A DNA stretch of 64,000 bases from the NCBI GenBank assembly GCA_037783415.1, contig JAZGTN010000097.1, positions 2,170,001-2,234,000 on the forward strand, written 5' to 3'. The notes under the pieces are model-generated. The model made no database searches. It saw only the letters and a list, made by a program, of their open reading frames with translations, and was not told the DNA's origin. The DNA comes from Leptasterias polaris. Lineage: Eukaryota; Echinodermata; Asteroidea; Forcipulatida; Asteriidae. A program made the position numbers and the translations under genes. Numbering within the stretch: position 1 is the stretch's first letter; every line of letters starts with the position of its first letter. Below, one piece after another: positions 39,936 to 51,189 of the stretch.

Positions 39936-41400
39936 ATAGGTTTCTTGAAGAAATGCCTAACATAGGATCAGGCATACCACCACAGTCCCAGCAGAATTCC
40001 AAGATCTCTGGAGTGAAATGTCCAGAGGTAATCTTAAAATTTTCTTAAGACATATCTTCAATATATTTAGTTTTGGTGTTGAGTTACCGTGTTAGTGGAT
40101 TTTGATAATGTATTGTTAGTCGGGGTGTAAGGTAGGTGTGAGGAAGGGAAATCACTCAAGAGAATTACATTTATAATATTAATATAGTGGATATACTGCC
40201 AATAATGAGTTTTACTCAACGCTATTAAGCCAGCAAGTCTTCTCTTGTAGCGCCCTCTTTGACAAATACACAAGTAGCCAACATAAGTTGATGTAACATT
40301 AAAATTCAGGGATTTTCAACCAATGTTGCATGGCTCCGTAGAATGCCTCCCCCTTATATTAACCAACACGCTTCGCCTACAAATTCACCTGGCCTGGTTT
40401 GTTTTTTTCATCCCCCAAAATAATAAGATTAATATTCTTAAGTAATTCTAAAGTCAGTTGGTTATTCTTCTTCATTTACATCTACTGTACACCTGTCACC
40501 TGTACATTAATATTAATAGCATAACCTTCTTTTTCTGATTTGTGGCTCCTCAGTATTTGTAAAGAAAAGTTCATAAATAAGTTGGTATAAAAAAATAAGT
40601 CGCAAAAAACAGTCACTGTGCATGTTATGTTCAGTGCCAACACATACGAATCATAGGTCTTTCTTAAGTACTATAAATACATTGACATTGCCTTTTTTTA
40701 AAGGGAAATGTCAAAGTCCAAACATCAAGAAAACATTAATTAACTAAACACCCCTCTTTTAAAAGTAAAAAAAAACCTGTTTAGATTTAGAACAGTGAAA
40801 AAGTGGATTGATACGTTTTTTTCCGATATAAATAAGATATCATAAGCATATTGTATTTAGGGTTCCTTGTATTTAATTTCCATTTAATTACATAACAAAC
40901 AACATAATGAGCAAGACGAGAGTAACTTTCGTTATACTTTGGCTAAAGAAAGAACACTGTCACTAGTCACTGAACTGATTGAGAAATTACGTTTCAGTAA
41001 CGTTAGCTAGATTAGATAGGCAAGCACATCCACGGTACAGACCGTGGACATATAATGCACTTGATCGTAAATTATATCAAGTAATCGTCAATAGGTAGGT
41101 TACATTTGTGTAAAACCTTTTTGAATAAATGTAAATCATGATCATACCAATTTATATTTGAAAAAACACTTCACTCCGCGTGGATCATGGACGTCGCCAT
41201 TACTGAAAATACAATTGTTGACAAGAGAGGGCGCTATACACAATTAGGCGTCCGCACAGCGAAAGAATGCTGTTCACAGCGGGTTGGTCTTTACATCGTT
41301 TCACTACAATTTTGGGGAAAAGTATCATGATAACTATAGTAACAGCTTTATGAAGTTTACTCACTATTTGTTACAAATCTGATAGTATTAGGCTATATCA
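39936..41400. other. Intergenic, AT-rich, no gene seen
   Basis: Upstream of AQR exon 1. No exon or mobile element recognised. The AQR 5' UTR exon and promoter could lie anywhere from here to about 42.4 kb; nothing fixes it. Confidence 0.5.
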
Positions 41401-41526
41401 ACCTGGAGTGTCCCTGGGTTTTTTTCCTGTTAGAGTGTTGGAGATTAATTTCGCTAGGCCCCGAAATCAGATCCTCTGGTGCATGTCGAGCGAAGGGCTG
41501 GTTGTTTTGGGTTTTGGTTTTTTGCT

Positions 41527-41652
41527 GAGATGGGGGAGGGGGGTGTCTTTGGGGGGTGTTGAGCGTAAGGGGGTTTGGATTGTATTAGTTGTTGGTGAGT
41601 CACTTTGTTTGTTGGTGTTTATTACTTTACTTTTGTTTGGTGGGGGCAGGGG
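41527..41652 (+). other. G-run cluster, quadruplex-forming candidate
   Basis: Four runs of five or six G within 42 bases (41532-41573), with further G runs to 41652. T/G-rich plus strand, in the region between AQR and the 48 kb gene. Confidence 0.65.
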
Positions 41653-42369
41653 TCGATAGGATTGTCCACCCCAATGGTCCCAAATTATTATTTAGATAGG
41701 CATACGCAAGAATAACATTTCAAAATAAATCAGGCTGAACACCGTTTCAAATTGACGGACTCGCATTTGCAACAACAAATCAAACAATTTTGCTAACACT
41801 ACTTTTAGTATAATATAGCCATTATTGTAATCCGTGATCCTCCCATTAATAACTGTCTACTCTTACACAGTACAGTCTTCGCAACCGACCCCTGCCACCA
41901 ATTGATTTCATTTCCAACCTCTACAACTGCACGACCCATTGTGTTACGGTGACTAATTCCCATATTCATTAGCTTACAATGTACGCTTGATATTAACAAG
42001 GTGAGTAAAAAACATAATCGATGGATGTTGGCCGTGCTGTTTATGCAGCTCAACAAACGACTGTACGGTGTTGCTACATTCCTTTGCTGCGGAGGCGAGC
42101 CTCCGCAAAATCGATGTGGTCTTTTCTTTCGAGCGCACCCTTTCCCTGGATTCGGCGACCGATTCAAACAACAAGTAGGCTAGGCTAGTGGACAGCAATC
42201 CTCTCTTTGATACAAAATGACATGGCCACACAAAAATATGAAGAATTTTTAGGCTTGGGTTTTTGAGTGATAGATAATTCCGAATAGTCCATCAGTGCAA
42301 GTCGAAGTGTGTTCAATTCAAAGATAACCTTGCTTATTGTCTTGGTGTGATCTTCAGTGGGTTTGCTGC

Positions 42370-42396
42370 TGTATACGCCGCGCTGCAGGTAAGCTC
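42370..42396 (+). promoter_or_regulatory. Candidate 5' splice donor, possible UTR exon
   Basis: CGCTGCAG|GTAAGC (donor at about 42391) is a near-consensus plus-strand donor. It could end a non-coding first exon of the 48 kb gene, whose first coding exon begins after an acceptor at 48221. Weak, positional only. Confidence 0.25.
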
Positions 42397-43230
42397 TCCT
42401 CTGTTCCTTGTTAATTTTCTTAAAGACATTTAAAGAATATTATTCAAATCTTCATGTCTCATAAAACACCGTTTGCCATCAGTCGGTTATTAAGTCATCG
42501 AGACTAATGGTGAATTTATTTCTAGCCATAGGCTTATAATGAGGTCTTGTCAAGGCTTTTCATGCGCAAGTTCCTTACCAATTGTCATCATAATTGTTCT
42601 TGATCGATTTGCCAAACTGCATCGAATTGAGAACTGTGTTTTGAATAGCATTTGGTTTTGTTTCTTTACGATTTACCTTTAGTTCTTGTCTTTTTTCTAT
42701 CTTTCTTTTTTCGCACATGGAATTCTAGACGTTATTTCTTGGGTCTTTATTGGTAGGAGCAGTCACAATGGAGGCTTATAAATGTTTTGAGACGAGACCA
42801 AAGCGCTCGGTGGAATTAAGATTCCCTCAGTGATATAATGGAAGGGACTGTACGGAACAGGGTTCTCTCTGTAATGTGGAGTTCGGGTTGGTGGTGGGGG
42901 GGGGGGGGGGGGGGTGTTGAGGGTCGGGGCAGGAGATGAGAAGAATATGTATCGTGTTTCCATGTGTAGATTAAAAGGATGCCAATTTGAAATTTTCCCC
43001 AAAGTTAGTTTGGGAAAGGTATGGTCAAGGTGGTAATAAGTCGAGGGCTGGCTCATCAATTTGAGGAAAACAAATATCTTTTTACATAACTACATTACTT
43101 CGAAATGAAATATTTATCAAATAATGCTTTATACTATCGAAAGCTGCGGCTGTGCTTCTAGCCAATAAGTGTTTTATTGCCAGATTAATTTTAAGAGTGA
43201 TTACCAAACGTACACCTTCCCTTTTATTAA

Positions 43231-43563
43231 AGGGTGTTTGTAACATTGGTAAGAGTAAAAAAATATAAATGTTCACAGATTCACACATAACTTACATGGT
43301 ATAAAGAACTCCCTTTTGAAATATTGTTGCTTTAAATGCTATAGTTTTTTAGAAATGAGTAAAACAATTAGTTTTGATCTCATGAGTCAAAAACTCGATG
43401 TTTGAAAACAGTGAAAACACTTAAGGTTTTTCCCCACTTTTTTCTGGTGATTGCAATGACCGATTGAGCTTAAACTTTCACAGGTTTGTTGTTTCATGTA
43501 TATGTTGGGATACACCAAGTGAGGATACTGGTCTTTGACATTTACCAAAAGTATAAACTGCCT
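43231..43563 (+). mobile_element. TTAA-flanked MITE, family 2, copy 1
   Basis: Between TTAA at 43227-43230 and the TTAA at 43564-43567 that it shares with the next copy. Left end AGGGTGTTTGTAACATTGG is family 2; right end (ACCAAAAGTATAAACTGCC) is closer to the family 3 copy at 26259-26605. Confidence 0.7.
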
Positions 43564-43567
43564 TTAA

Positions 43568-43918
43568 AGGGTGTGTACAACATTGGTAAGATTGAAAATA
43601 TAAATGTTCACAGATTTGCACATAACTTACATGGTATAAAGATGGTCATGGTGGAAAACTTCCCTTGAAATAGTTTTGCTTGAAATGCCATAGTTTTTAG
43701 GAAATGACTAATAGAATACAATAGTCTTTATCCTGCAGGATGAAATCCGATGTTTGAAAACAAGTTAAAACATATAATGGGGGTTTTCACTGTTTTCTCA
43801 TGACTCCGAAGACCGATTGAGCTTAAACTTTCACAGGTTTGTTATTTCATGTATATATTAGGTCACATCAAGTGTGGATACTGGTTTTTGACAATATTAC
43901 CAATGTTGTACACACCCT
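43568..43918 (+). mobile_element. TTAA-flanked MITE, family 2, copy 2
   Basis: 351 bp with perfect 22-bp inverted repeats starting AGGGTGTGTACAACATTGG, flanked by TTAA at 43564-43567 and 43919-43922. Confidence 0.85.
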
Positions 43919-44050
43919 TTAAATCACATTATTCAGTCAGCCAGCAAACCTGTCCAAGTAATTAATGAGGCAATTCATCGTGTAGGCCTACCATATTATT
44001 TCCTCCATATTCAAACTGAAATCGGTTTGTTTGGGTTTTCCTACATAAAA

Positions 44051-44596
44051 CTGATGTAGAGCTGCTTAAAGGCACTGGACACGTTTGGTAATTACTCAAA
44101 ATATATATTAGCATAAAAACTTACTGTAACGAGCAACAGAGAGCTGTCGATAGTATATAACATTTTGAGAAACGACTCCCTCTGAAGTAACGTAGTTTTT
44201 GAGAAAGAGGTAATTTCTCACTAAAATATTTGAATTTGAAAAATACTTCAGGCCTGAAGCCTTTTTCAGGCATCTGAAAGCCACAAATTTGTGCAACAAG
44301 GGTGTTTTTTCTTTCATTATTTTCTTGCAACTTCGATGACCAATTGAGCCAAAATTTTCACAGGTTTCTTATTTTATGCATATGTTGGGATACACCAAGT
44401 GAGAATACTGGTCCTTGACAATTACCAAACGTGTCCAGTGTCTTTAAGCATAAAAAGTAGCTATAAGCACAACTCAACATTTGCTTACCAGAATATGGTT
44501 GCCAGCCGAAACACCATTTGTGACTGGTATCCTGCTCATTTCCGCCCAGCAGAAAACTGTTGGGCAGTATTTTCTGATTAAGCAGCTCTCTTTGAA
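44051..44596 (+). mobile_element. CTTAAG MITE split by a TTAA MITE
   Basis: Left arm TAGAGCTGCTTAA ends at 44069 and the body resumes TTAAGCATAAAAAGTAGC at 44444; right end TTAAGCAGCTCT. The family 3 element sits exactly at its TTAA. Confidence 0.8.
44070..44443 (+). mobile_element. TTAA-flanked MITE, family 3
   Basis: 374 bp; inverted ends AGGCACTGGACACGTTTGG and complement of AGACACTGGACACGTTTGG, flanked by TTAA at 44066-44069 and 44444-44447. Non-coding. Confidence 0.9.
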
Positions 44597-44699
44597 TTTG
44601 AAATTTTGCCTCAAAGTAGGAATAAAACTGGCCATTTTGTTTTAAAATGTTTTTTTTGCTATCCGTTGGGTACATGGTTAGTTTTATAATGGCTTAGGC

Positions 44700-47600
44700 C
44701 TATACAATTAAGAGGCCTACGTCGCGTGCAGACACATAGATCATTGGTTTCTGTCCACTGCATCAGTGCATGTATGAAATTAAAATTTCCCGTCCGCAAT
44801 TCAGTTTATTTTTGTAGTTATAAAGCATTCATTATGATTGTATTAACAACCGGTAATAAAAAAAAATTATGATTGTATTAAAAACTGATAATAAAAAGGG
44901 TTTCCCTAATTATACCCTGTGGACCACGTTGTGGGTGTAAACATAAAACCGGCTGTCATGACAACAGTGGTTTACTCTGAGGTCATAATAAATATTTTCA
45001 TAACTCGATTCCATATACAGTGCCTGGTATATAAAACCATTGTCAGAAGGTAGTTGTTAAACTCATTACTGTGAAACTTCATTACCAGAATGCAACGACC
45101 GCTTTCGAAGACACAGTTCGTTCAAAACCAATCGTGACTTTTGAATGAAATTATATACTTCATTATAACTATTGAATTAAAGATGGGTCACCAAAAAATA
45201 TTTAGAAAAAATCACCGGAAATGCCGACATCTTCAAGAAAATTGTATATAATCCGAATCTAATCATCCACCGTGCAAAAGCGGAAAAACGCCATAATTTA
45301 TTCATATTTTTTTTCTAGACCTCCATAAGGTCAAGGCCTAAGTTTTTATTTGTAGGTATTTTTTTCGGTGTTCTCAAAAACTGGAGAATAAATGGACGTG
45401 CTCCTTCAAAAGCTATAGTTGCTTTGCGTCTGTGTCGCTGTTTTCCTTTTTTTAGCGTAACGTTACTAAAGAAATACACTTCTTCCGTTACAAAACTCAC
45501 TACACACCTGTAGGACACCACTTCAATCTTCCTAACCACTCCATTTTTGACATGAATTTACAGGGCATTGAGGCACTAGGTAACTGCAGAGAGAGACTGT
45601 CCGTCTGAGTAGGGAGAAATTGTGGATAAGGCGCATAAAGACCACTCAGCCCCATGGTTTAAACATCAAAGAAGGAAATGACAATAACCTTTTGTCTTTG
45701 CCTTCTCCCTTTCCCCCACAGATATCCATATTTTTAGTCTGCCCTATTATTAACTAACTATTTACTTTTCTTCCAATCTTCCATTTTGTCCTTTGTGTTT
45801 CCAACTTCTTGTGGTCAAGCCGTCCCCGAATTCCCTCCAACCCCCCCCCCCCCCCCCCTGTCTCCATAATCCCTGCTTATCCCCTGCTTTTTCTGAATGC
45901 TTTATGCTTTTCTCTCTCCACTCTCTCTATTCATGTATTTCCACTTGACTGCTCTTGTCACCCTTGTATGTTTGTATGTGTGTTGTCTTGTCATTTAGCC
46001 TTCGAGAAAGACTCTGCTAGGGTCGAAACGTCAGGCCACTAACTAATTTTTTGCATTTATACTACAGGTCCTTTTGGTTGGTAAGCAGTTTGCAACAGCT
46101 AATTCTATTTTCTCAAAACTCATTAAAGTCCAATCTTTCCCGGAGTATGAGGTGAAATGGAAGTGTGGGAGAGGGAATTGATGTATTCTTTTCACTAATA
46201 AAGCCTACATATGTTGTGCACAATCCCAGACCTTCTGTCAATTACTTTCCGCTCCTTTGTTTTCAACTGAATTATAAAGCTAGGTTTCAAAAGTCATTCG
46301 AAATTTTTATTGAAAACACATGGAACTAACCACATCTTTGCGGTGTTATAAAAGCACTTTTTATGCAAAATAATCGCGTCTCCCTCCCCGTCCAGTCGTG
46401 TCCTTCCTTGTTCCTGGTACAAGGTAATAAAACTAGTGGAAAAGTGGAAATAGATAATAAATGCTTAAGAGTGCAATGGATGAGAATATGATATGAGTTG
46501 AAATAATGGAATGCTCCGAATATCACCGAGAGAAAAGCTACTTGAATGGAAACTACTCCATCTTTTCACTCCATCGTTGATACAAAACCAATTTGTAAGC
46601 TTTTAGATGATTGTAAAATAATAACAATATACTGCAGTAATGCACAGGTTTTCTAAGAAAACTGATCGCAGAGTATGGCCTCACTGCAAACACGCGATGC
46701 ATTTTTAATGACTCCGTCTGTCGTTCATAACGCAAGGTGAATAATTATAAAAAGTGTGTGTACACACATTGTGATTTCATATTCACTACCTTATGGAGAC
46801 CGAAAACAAAACAGAAAAGGGAAAACAAAAGGTCTCCATATAGGGGAATTCTAAAGACTTGTGTGCTTCAAAGGGAATTTGGTGAACTAAGTCTATTGGG
46901 AGGTTATTAACTACACGGACAAAGAGAAAGACAAAAGATGTCTCCACAGGGATGTAAACACGTGTGTGTCTAGAAAAAACAATATATATTGCAATCTCTG
47001 TACTAAAAATATTATTTTCATCAAACGCGAGTCAAAAATTGTGTCGCAAAAAGGTTGTCCAACTGTAGTAGTAGGCCCCTAGTCCGCGGGACCGAACTTT
47101 TATGGCCAAGAGCCCCCTGTGTGTCAAGAAACCTAAGGGGAAAAACAATAATCCTCATTGTAGTTTTCCACTTCTAAAAAATCATCAACTTACCACATTG
47201 GCGGACTTACACCAGCGTTGTTCTTGAGCTGGGGTTACGCATACGTAATTGCATTAATGTAAATGTTAGGGTTGAACTCAATTTTGGCCATCGGGGAAAA
47301 AATTAGGTGGGACGGGGGGGGGGGGGGGGGGGGGGCTAATTGGACAAAGAAAGCAACGGTGGAAATTTGCCTCCTCCCGTCCCGTCCCCCCCCCCCCCCA
47401 AAGCTAAGTTGATGGATGGGGATCTCAGACCACTCCATGTTCTCTTTACTTTGTCTCAGACCAACTCCTTTCCAAATTATTATCAAGAAATCAACAGGAT
47501 GCTCTGAACCCCTCAATATGACTATTATATACCCTTAACTATGATTTAGGCTCTATTGAAAAGTTACCCACCCGTCAAGAAAATGGAAAACACTATAATC

Positions 47601-48200
47601 ACCATGTGAATACACTAGGCCTAATCCAACTTTTTCCTAGAAAATTGAGCAATATTAAGCGGTTAATTTTTTTGACCTTTCAAGTCATTAACAAGTAATT
47701 AACTAATGATATACGGTTCAGTGCGTATAATTATAGTTAACATGTTTTTTCGTGTCGGTGCTTCAAAGTGGCCGTTAGGGGGGTCATGACACAAACCAAT
47801 CAACAGTCAATGCACTACCCCCGGCTGGTATCACTCGTGTTTTGAACAACTTTCTCTCGCCGTAAGCCCGACCCATTCAGACAACGAGATCCGCCCATCC
47901 GTTTGGTGTGTTTTTTTTTTTAGAATTTCCTACGCCTACAGAGCTTGGACTTCCTGCACGTACGATTTTGTAAACAGCTCAATAAAAATAAATATGGAGA
48001 TCGCGCTGTTTGATTTTTATCAACTTTTGATATGAAGAAAGGGGGCACATCTCACGAATTGTTCGGCTGTTATTTTAATAACTCTTGATGACACAAATGT
48101 ATAAACAATTCCATATGACCAATTTAGTATCTCGCCTGCCAGAAAAGCCCTGGAATGTACATGGTCACTCGTTTTGTAAACAAAGGTTATCCGTTCCATA
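44700..48200. other. Intergenic, no gene seen
   Basis: AT-rich DNA with long homopolymer G or C tracts (45841-45858, 47317-47334, 47387-47399). A fragment at 45900-46110 (TTCGAGAAAGACTCTGC, GGTCGAAACGTCAGG) is repeated near 22540-22720. No coding region recognised. Confidence 0.5.
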
Positions 48201-48248
48201 CGTTTCTTTGTTCTGTTACAGGTGTCTTTTAAAAACAGTTACGGCAAG

Positions 48249-49118
48249 ATGGCTGCCGCAGCCAGGCAAACCAACGCACTTCAAAAGATAAAAGATCACC
48301 CGACTAAATATCCCAACGTCAGTGACAGCTACCAATACAGCGAGCAACTCTTCAAAGATGCCTGCCTTGCTCTCCACGGTATCATCTTACAAGATATCCA
48401 TCTCGGCAAGAAGGAGCTCCTGAAAGATCCGAAGTTCTTACAAGGCCGACTGTACGACACTTGCACATACATCTTATCACGTCACGAGAAGGACTTAGAG
48501 CAGATCATACTCGAGCATGATCATCCCAAACTGAAATATCTCCGAAGTAGAACTGTCGTGCAACCTCGAGTCGATGTCATGCTGGCTAAAAGACGACCAG
48601 AGCTTCTGTTTGTGTCATCTTTGATGATACGCAAAGGCAGCGCGGGCTACGAGCCTGACGTTCGGGAGCCTCGCTCAGACATGGCTCGTCTTGCGTACAT
48701 GCTCCTGGAGCGGTGTTGCCGGTGGGGGTTCTACCTCTGGGTGGGTACCTTAAAAGAGCTCCGTGCCTTTGACATGATTTACAGCTTCTCGGAGCTTGCC
48801 CAAGCTCCTGAAGGAACAAAGAGCAGCCAGATTGTACTCAAGAGGGACGCAATCCTGCTACCACGAGTCGGTAAGCCACTGCCTTCGTCGTTCCGGAAGA
48901 CGCTTCTGGTCAACCGGGTGGATCCGGAGTTCTGCCTCCGGCTGTACCGGATCGAGCCAGAGATGACCATGTGGGAAGATAAGGAGGAGGATGCAGAAAG
49001 ATTACAGGACTTCTACACCGGATCGCAACAGCTTCACACCAGTTACGGAATGTGGGGAGTGTCTGAGCAGATGCTGAATGTAAGACGGCAACTCTTCAAA
49101 GTCAGAGACTACACTGAC
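48249..49118 (+). CDS. Unrecognised gene, exon 1
   Basis: 290 codons, phase 0 end at GACTACACTGAC|GTGAGT. An unspliced reading frame would continue to 49202, but the GTGAGT donor and exon 2 favour splicing. Confidence 0.85.
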
Positions 49119-50034
49119 GTGAGTTTTTCCATCCCGTGTCTTTGCAATGTCATGAAACCGAGGATATGTGAAAATAGTTCTACACCTTTTACTAATTTAT
49201 AGCAAGCATTTTTAAACACGTAAAGGTATGGTCATAGATTGGTAGATTCTCTCTCAACAAAGTTAACGGCCATAAAAACTTAGGCATATTGTTAAGAAGC
49301 ACTGCAACTGTTGATAGTGTAAACTATTTTGAGAAAGTATTCCCTTCAAATTCAAAGTAATATGGTTTGGATAATTTTTCAACCAAAGACATTTGAATCT
49401 GTATGAATCGTTTCTCATATTTCCGAGGGTTGACTTTAAACATGTGGTGTCTGTATAGCGAATGCTGTGGCCAGAGATGCGGTTGGTCAGGCTGTCACCT
49501 CGCCAAGGTGAATATATATTTGACGTTCTTGGTTAAAATTACTGGAGTTTTAAAAATGTTTTCTCAGCAAGAAGACACTGTATTCAGCTGAAACTTTCAC
49601 AGGATCCCAAGTTCGTGTATCTTTGTTAACAATTCGGCCTATTGATTAGCATTTATGTTGACAAAATCCAATCTATGACCCTCCTTTAAACTGCAGGGTA
49701 TTCACCATACACTGTGCATTTCTTTGGCTCATGTATTTAGGTGTGGACAAACAATGTGGTAGAATGTGAAACAAACTTTTGTTTATATGAACCATTGTTT
49801 AATTAAACCCTTGTACTTTTTATGCGATAGGCGGCCCTCTACGATCGTGCCCACGCCATGCTGATGATGGCCCGAGTCATGTTCACCGATCTCGTTGTCG
49901 TCAAGAAGCTAGACGAGCGCGAGATCGACGAGACAGACTTCTTGAAAAGAGTGATGGACAAGCTGAAGGCTCGAATCCGAGAGGGAATCCGGGCTCTTGA
50001 AGACAGCTCATCGTCTGAGGAGGATGTCCGTTGA
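48249..50034 (+). CDS. Unrecognised two-exon gene, 357 residues
   Basis: Exon 1 is 48249-49118 (290 codons, donor GTGAGT) and exon 2 is 49831-50034 (67 codons and stop TGA), joined in phase 0 across an intron ending ATGCGATAG. Start ATG is in a good context (AAGATGG) and begins MAAAARQTNALQKIKDHP. An acceptor-like TTACAG at 48216-48221 implies an upstream UTR exon. The protein is mostly helical in appearance and charged, soluble, with no signal peptide or membrane segment, and an acidic serine tail (EDSSSSEEDVR). Recognisable local features are an MLLERCCRWGFYLW block (about 151-164) and many Arg-Lys residues. I cannot assign a family or function. GC content is higher than the surroundings, as expected for coding DNA. 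AATAAA at 50093-50098 fits a polyadenylation signal. Confidence 0.85.
49224..49685. mobile_element. TTAA-type MITE, family 4, in the gene intron
   Basis: Left end AGGTATGGTCATAGATTGG (flank mutated to GTAA), right end CCAATCTATGACCCTCCT followed by TTAA at 49686-49689. Same family as 8243-9777. Fills most of the intron. Confidence 0.75.
49831..50034 (+). CDS. Unrecognised gene, exon 2
   Basis: Begins AALYDRAHAMLMMARVMF and ends at TGA. High GC compared with the intron before it; acceptor ATGCGATAG. Confidence 0.8.
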   Translation, partial: AALYDRAHAMLMMARVMFTDLVVVKKLDEREIDETDFLKRVMDKLKARIREGIRALEDSSSSEEDVR

Positions 50035-50092
50035 TGATGGGAAATAGCCTACTAGATTCACATCAAAATAACACTTTTATTCAAATTGTTCA

Positions 50093-50098
50093 AATAAA
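50093..50098 (+). terminator. Polyadenylation signal AATAAA
   Basis: About 60 bases after the stop codon of the 357-residue gene. Confidence 0.5.
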
Positions 50099-50997
50099 CG
50101 CTTATTTCCACACATAACAGATTCAAGATGCTAAGGGTAACATTCAGACGGAAGCATGGTCAATGAAGAAATGCAGATTATTTTATTCTATGAGAAAGAC
50201 AAGCAAATAAAAACTAGATAGAGAAACCCAAAGTAATTTTCTCTAACCGTAAAGAGAAACATTAATTTAGGTATCTTTTTTCTCGTGAGAAGAGAAGGGG
50301 AAAAAGTAAACTATCACGAGAAAAAATAAACTAACTTTATCCCATGAGAAAGTAAGAGAGAAATATAACTTTAAAAACAATTTTATTTAAATATAACTTC
50401 TTCGCACCTTTCTGCACCAATAATGTTTGTTTTTCTTTGTATTAACTGTGTAAGAGTTCTTCTTATCGGCCACTACCCGATTATAAGAGGAAACCTACAT
50501 TGTATATTATTTTTACATTATTAAAAAAAGCATGTTGCTATTAACACGGATTAGTTTAAATTTAAAGATGATCTTTTTTAGTGATTGGTAATTCTAAATT
50601 ATAATGCTAGATTAATAATCGAAAAAATATATAGGCCCTATACAGATAAAACAAATGAAGAGTTTTTAGCTTTGTCTTAAAAGGAAGAGAAATTTATTAT
50701 TGAGAGCAGAATGTATGAAAGATAAATTGGTGAGAAATGAAATAGAAAATTCACGTTTAAATTTTTAATTTTAATTAAAAATATCCTTTGTTTTGAAGAC
50801 ATAATCGACTGTAGTTGAAAACCACCGAATAATTGATAGTCTTGGTAGTCTTGTTTTAAGTAGTTACTTTGTATATTTTCAAAATTGATTAACAAGAACA
50901 ATGTTTTTCTTCCATCGCGCTCATTCGTTGGCACGAGGTTGCAAAAGAGCATCTAGTGTGCGAGTGTTCTGTCTGCCAGGTTTGAGGAAAACATTTC

Positions 50998-51176
50998 ATA
51001 CGGCTGTTAATAAGCAGAAAACGGTGCTTAGTAAATTGTTATGCTAAGCCAAAGATAGCAGGGAACCAATCACAAACAATATAAGTTACATTGTGTTTTG
51101 GCTGGTAACCTGTTACTGCTACGCAAGATTTTCCTCAGCACTATTTTCTGCTAAACAGATTTATGAAACTAGGCCA
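50998..51176 (-). mobile_element. CTTAAG MITE, diverged inverted copy
   Basis: Reverse orientation; contains the complement of GGTTACCAGCC (GGCTGGTAACC) and ends ATTTATGAAACTAGGCC. Confidence 0.55.
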
Positions 51177-51189
51177 AAGTTGTTGGCCG

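Noticed and set aside
41408..41659. 83-codon ORF rich in Gly and Val
   Set aside because: Translation of a T/G-rich, G-run stretch with no domain or splice context.
41974..42231. Minus-strand 85-codon ORF as an upstream AQR coding exon
   Set aside because: The AQR start codon is well placed in exon 1 and the ORF has no resemblance to AQR.
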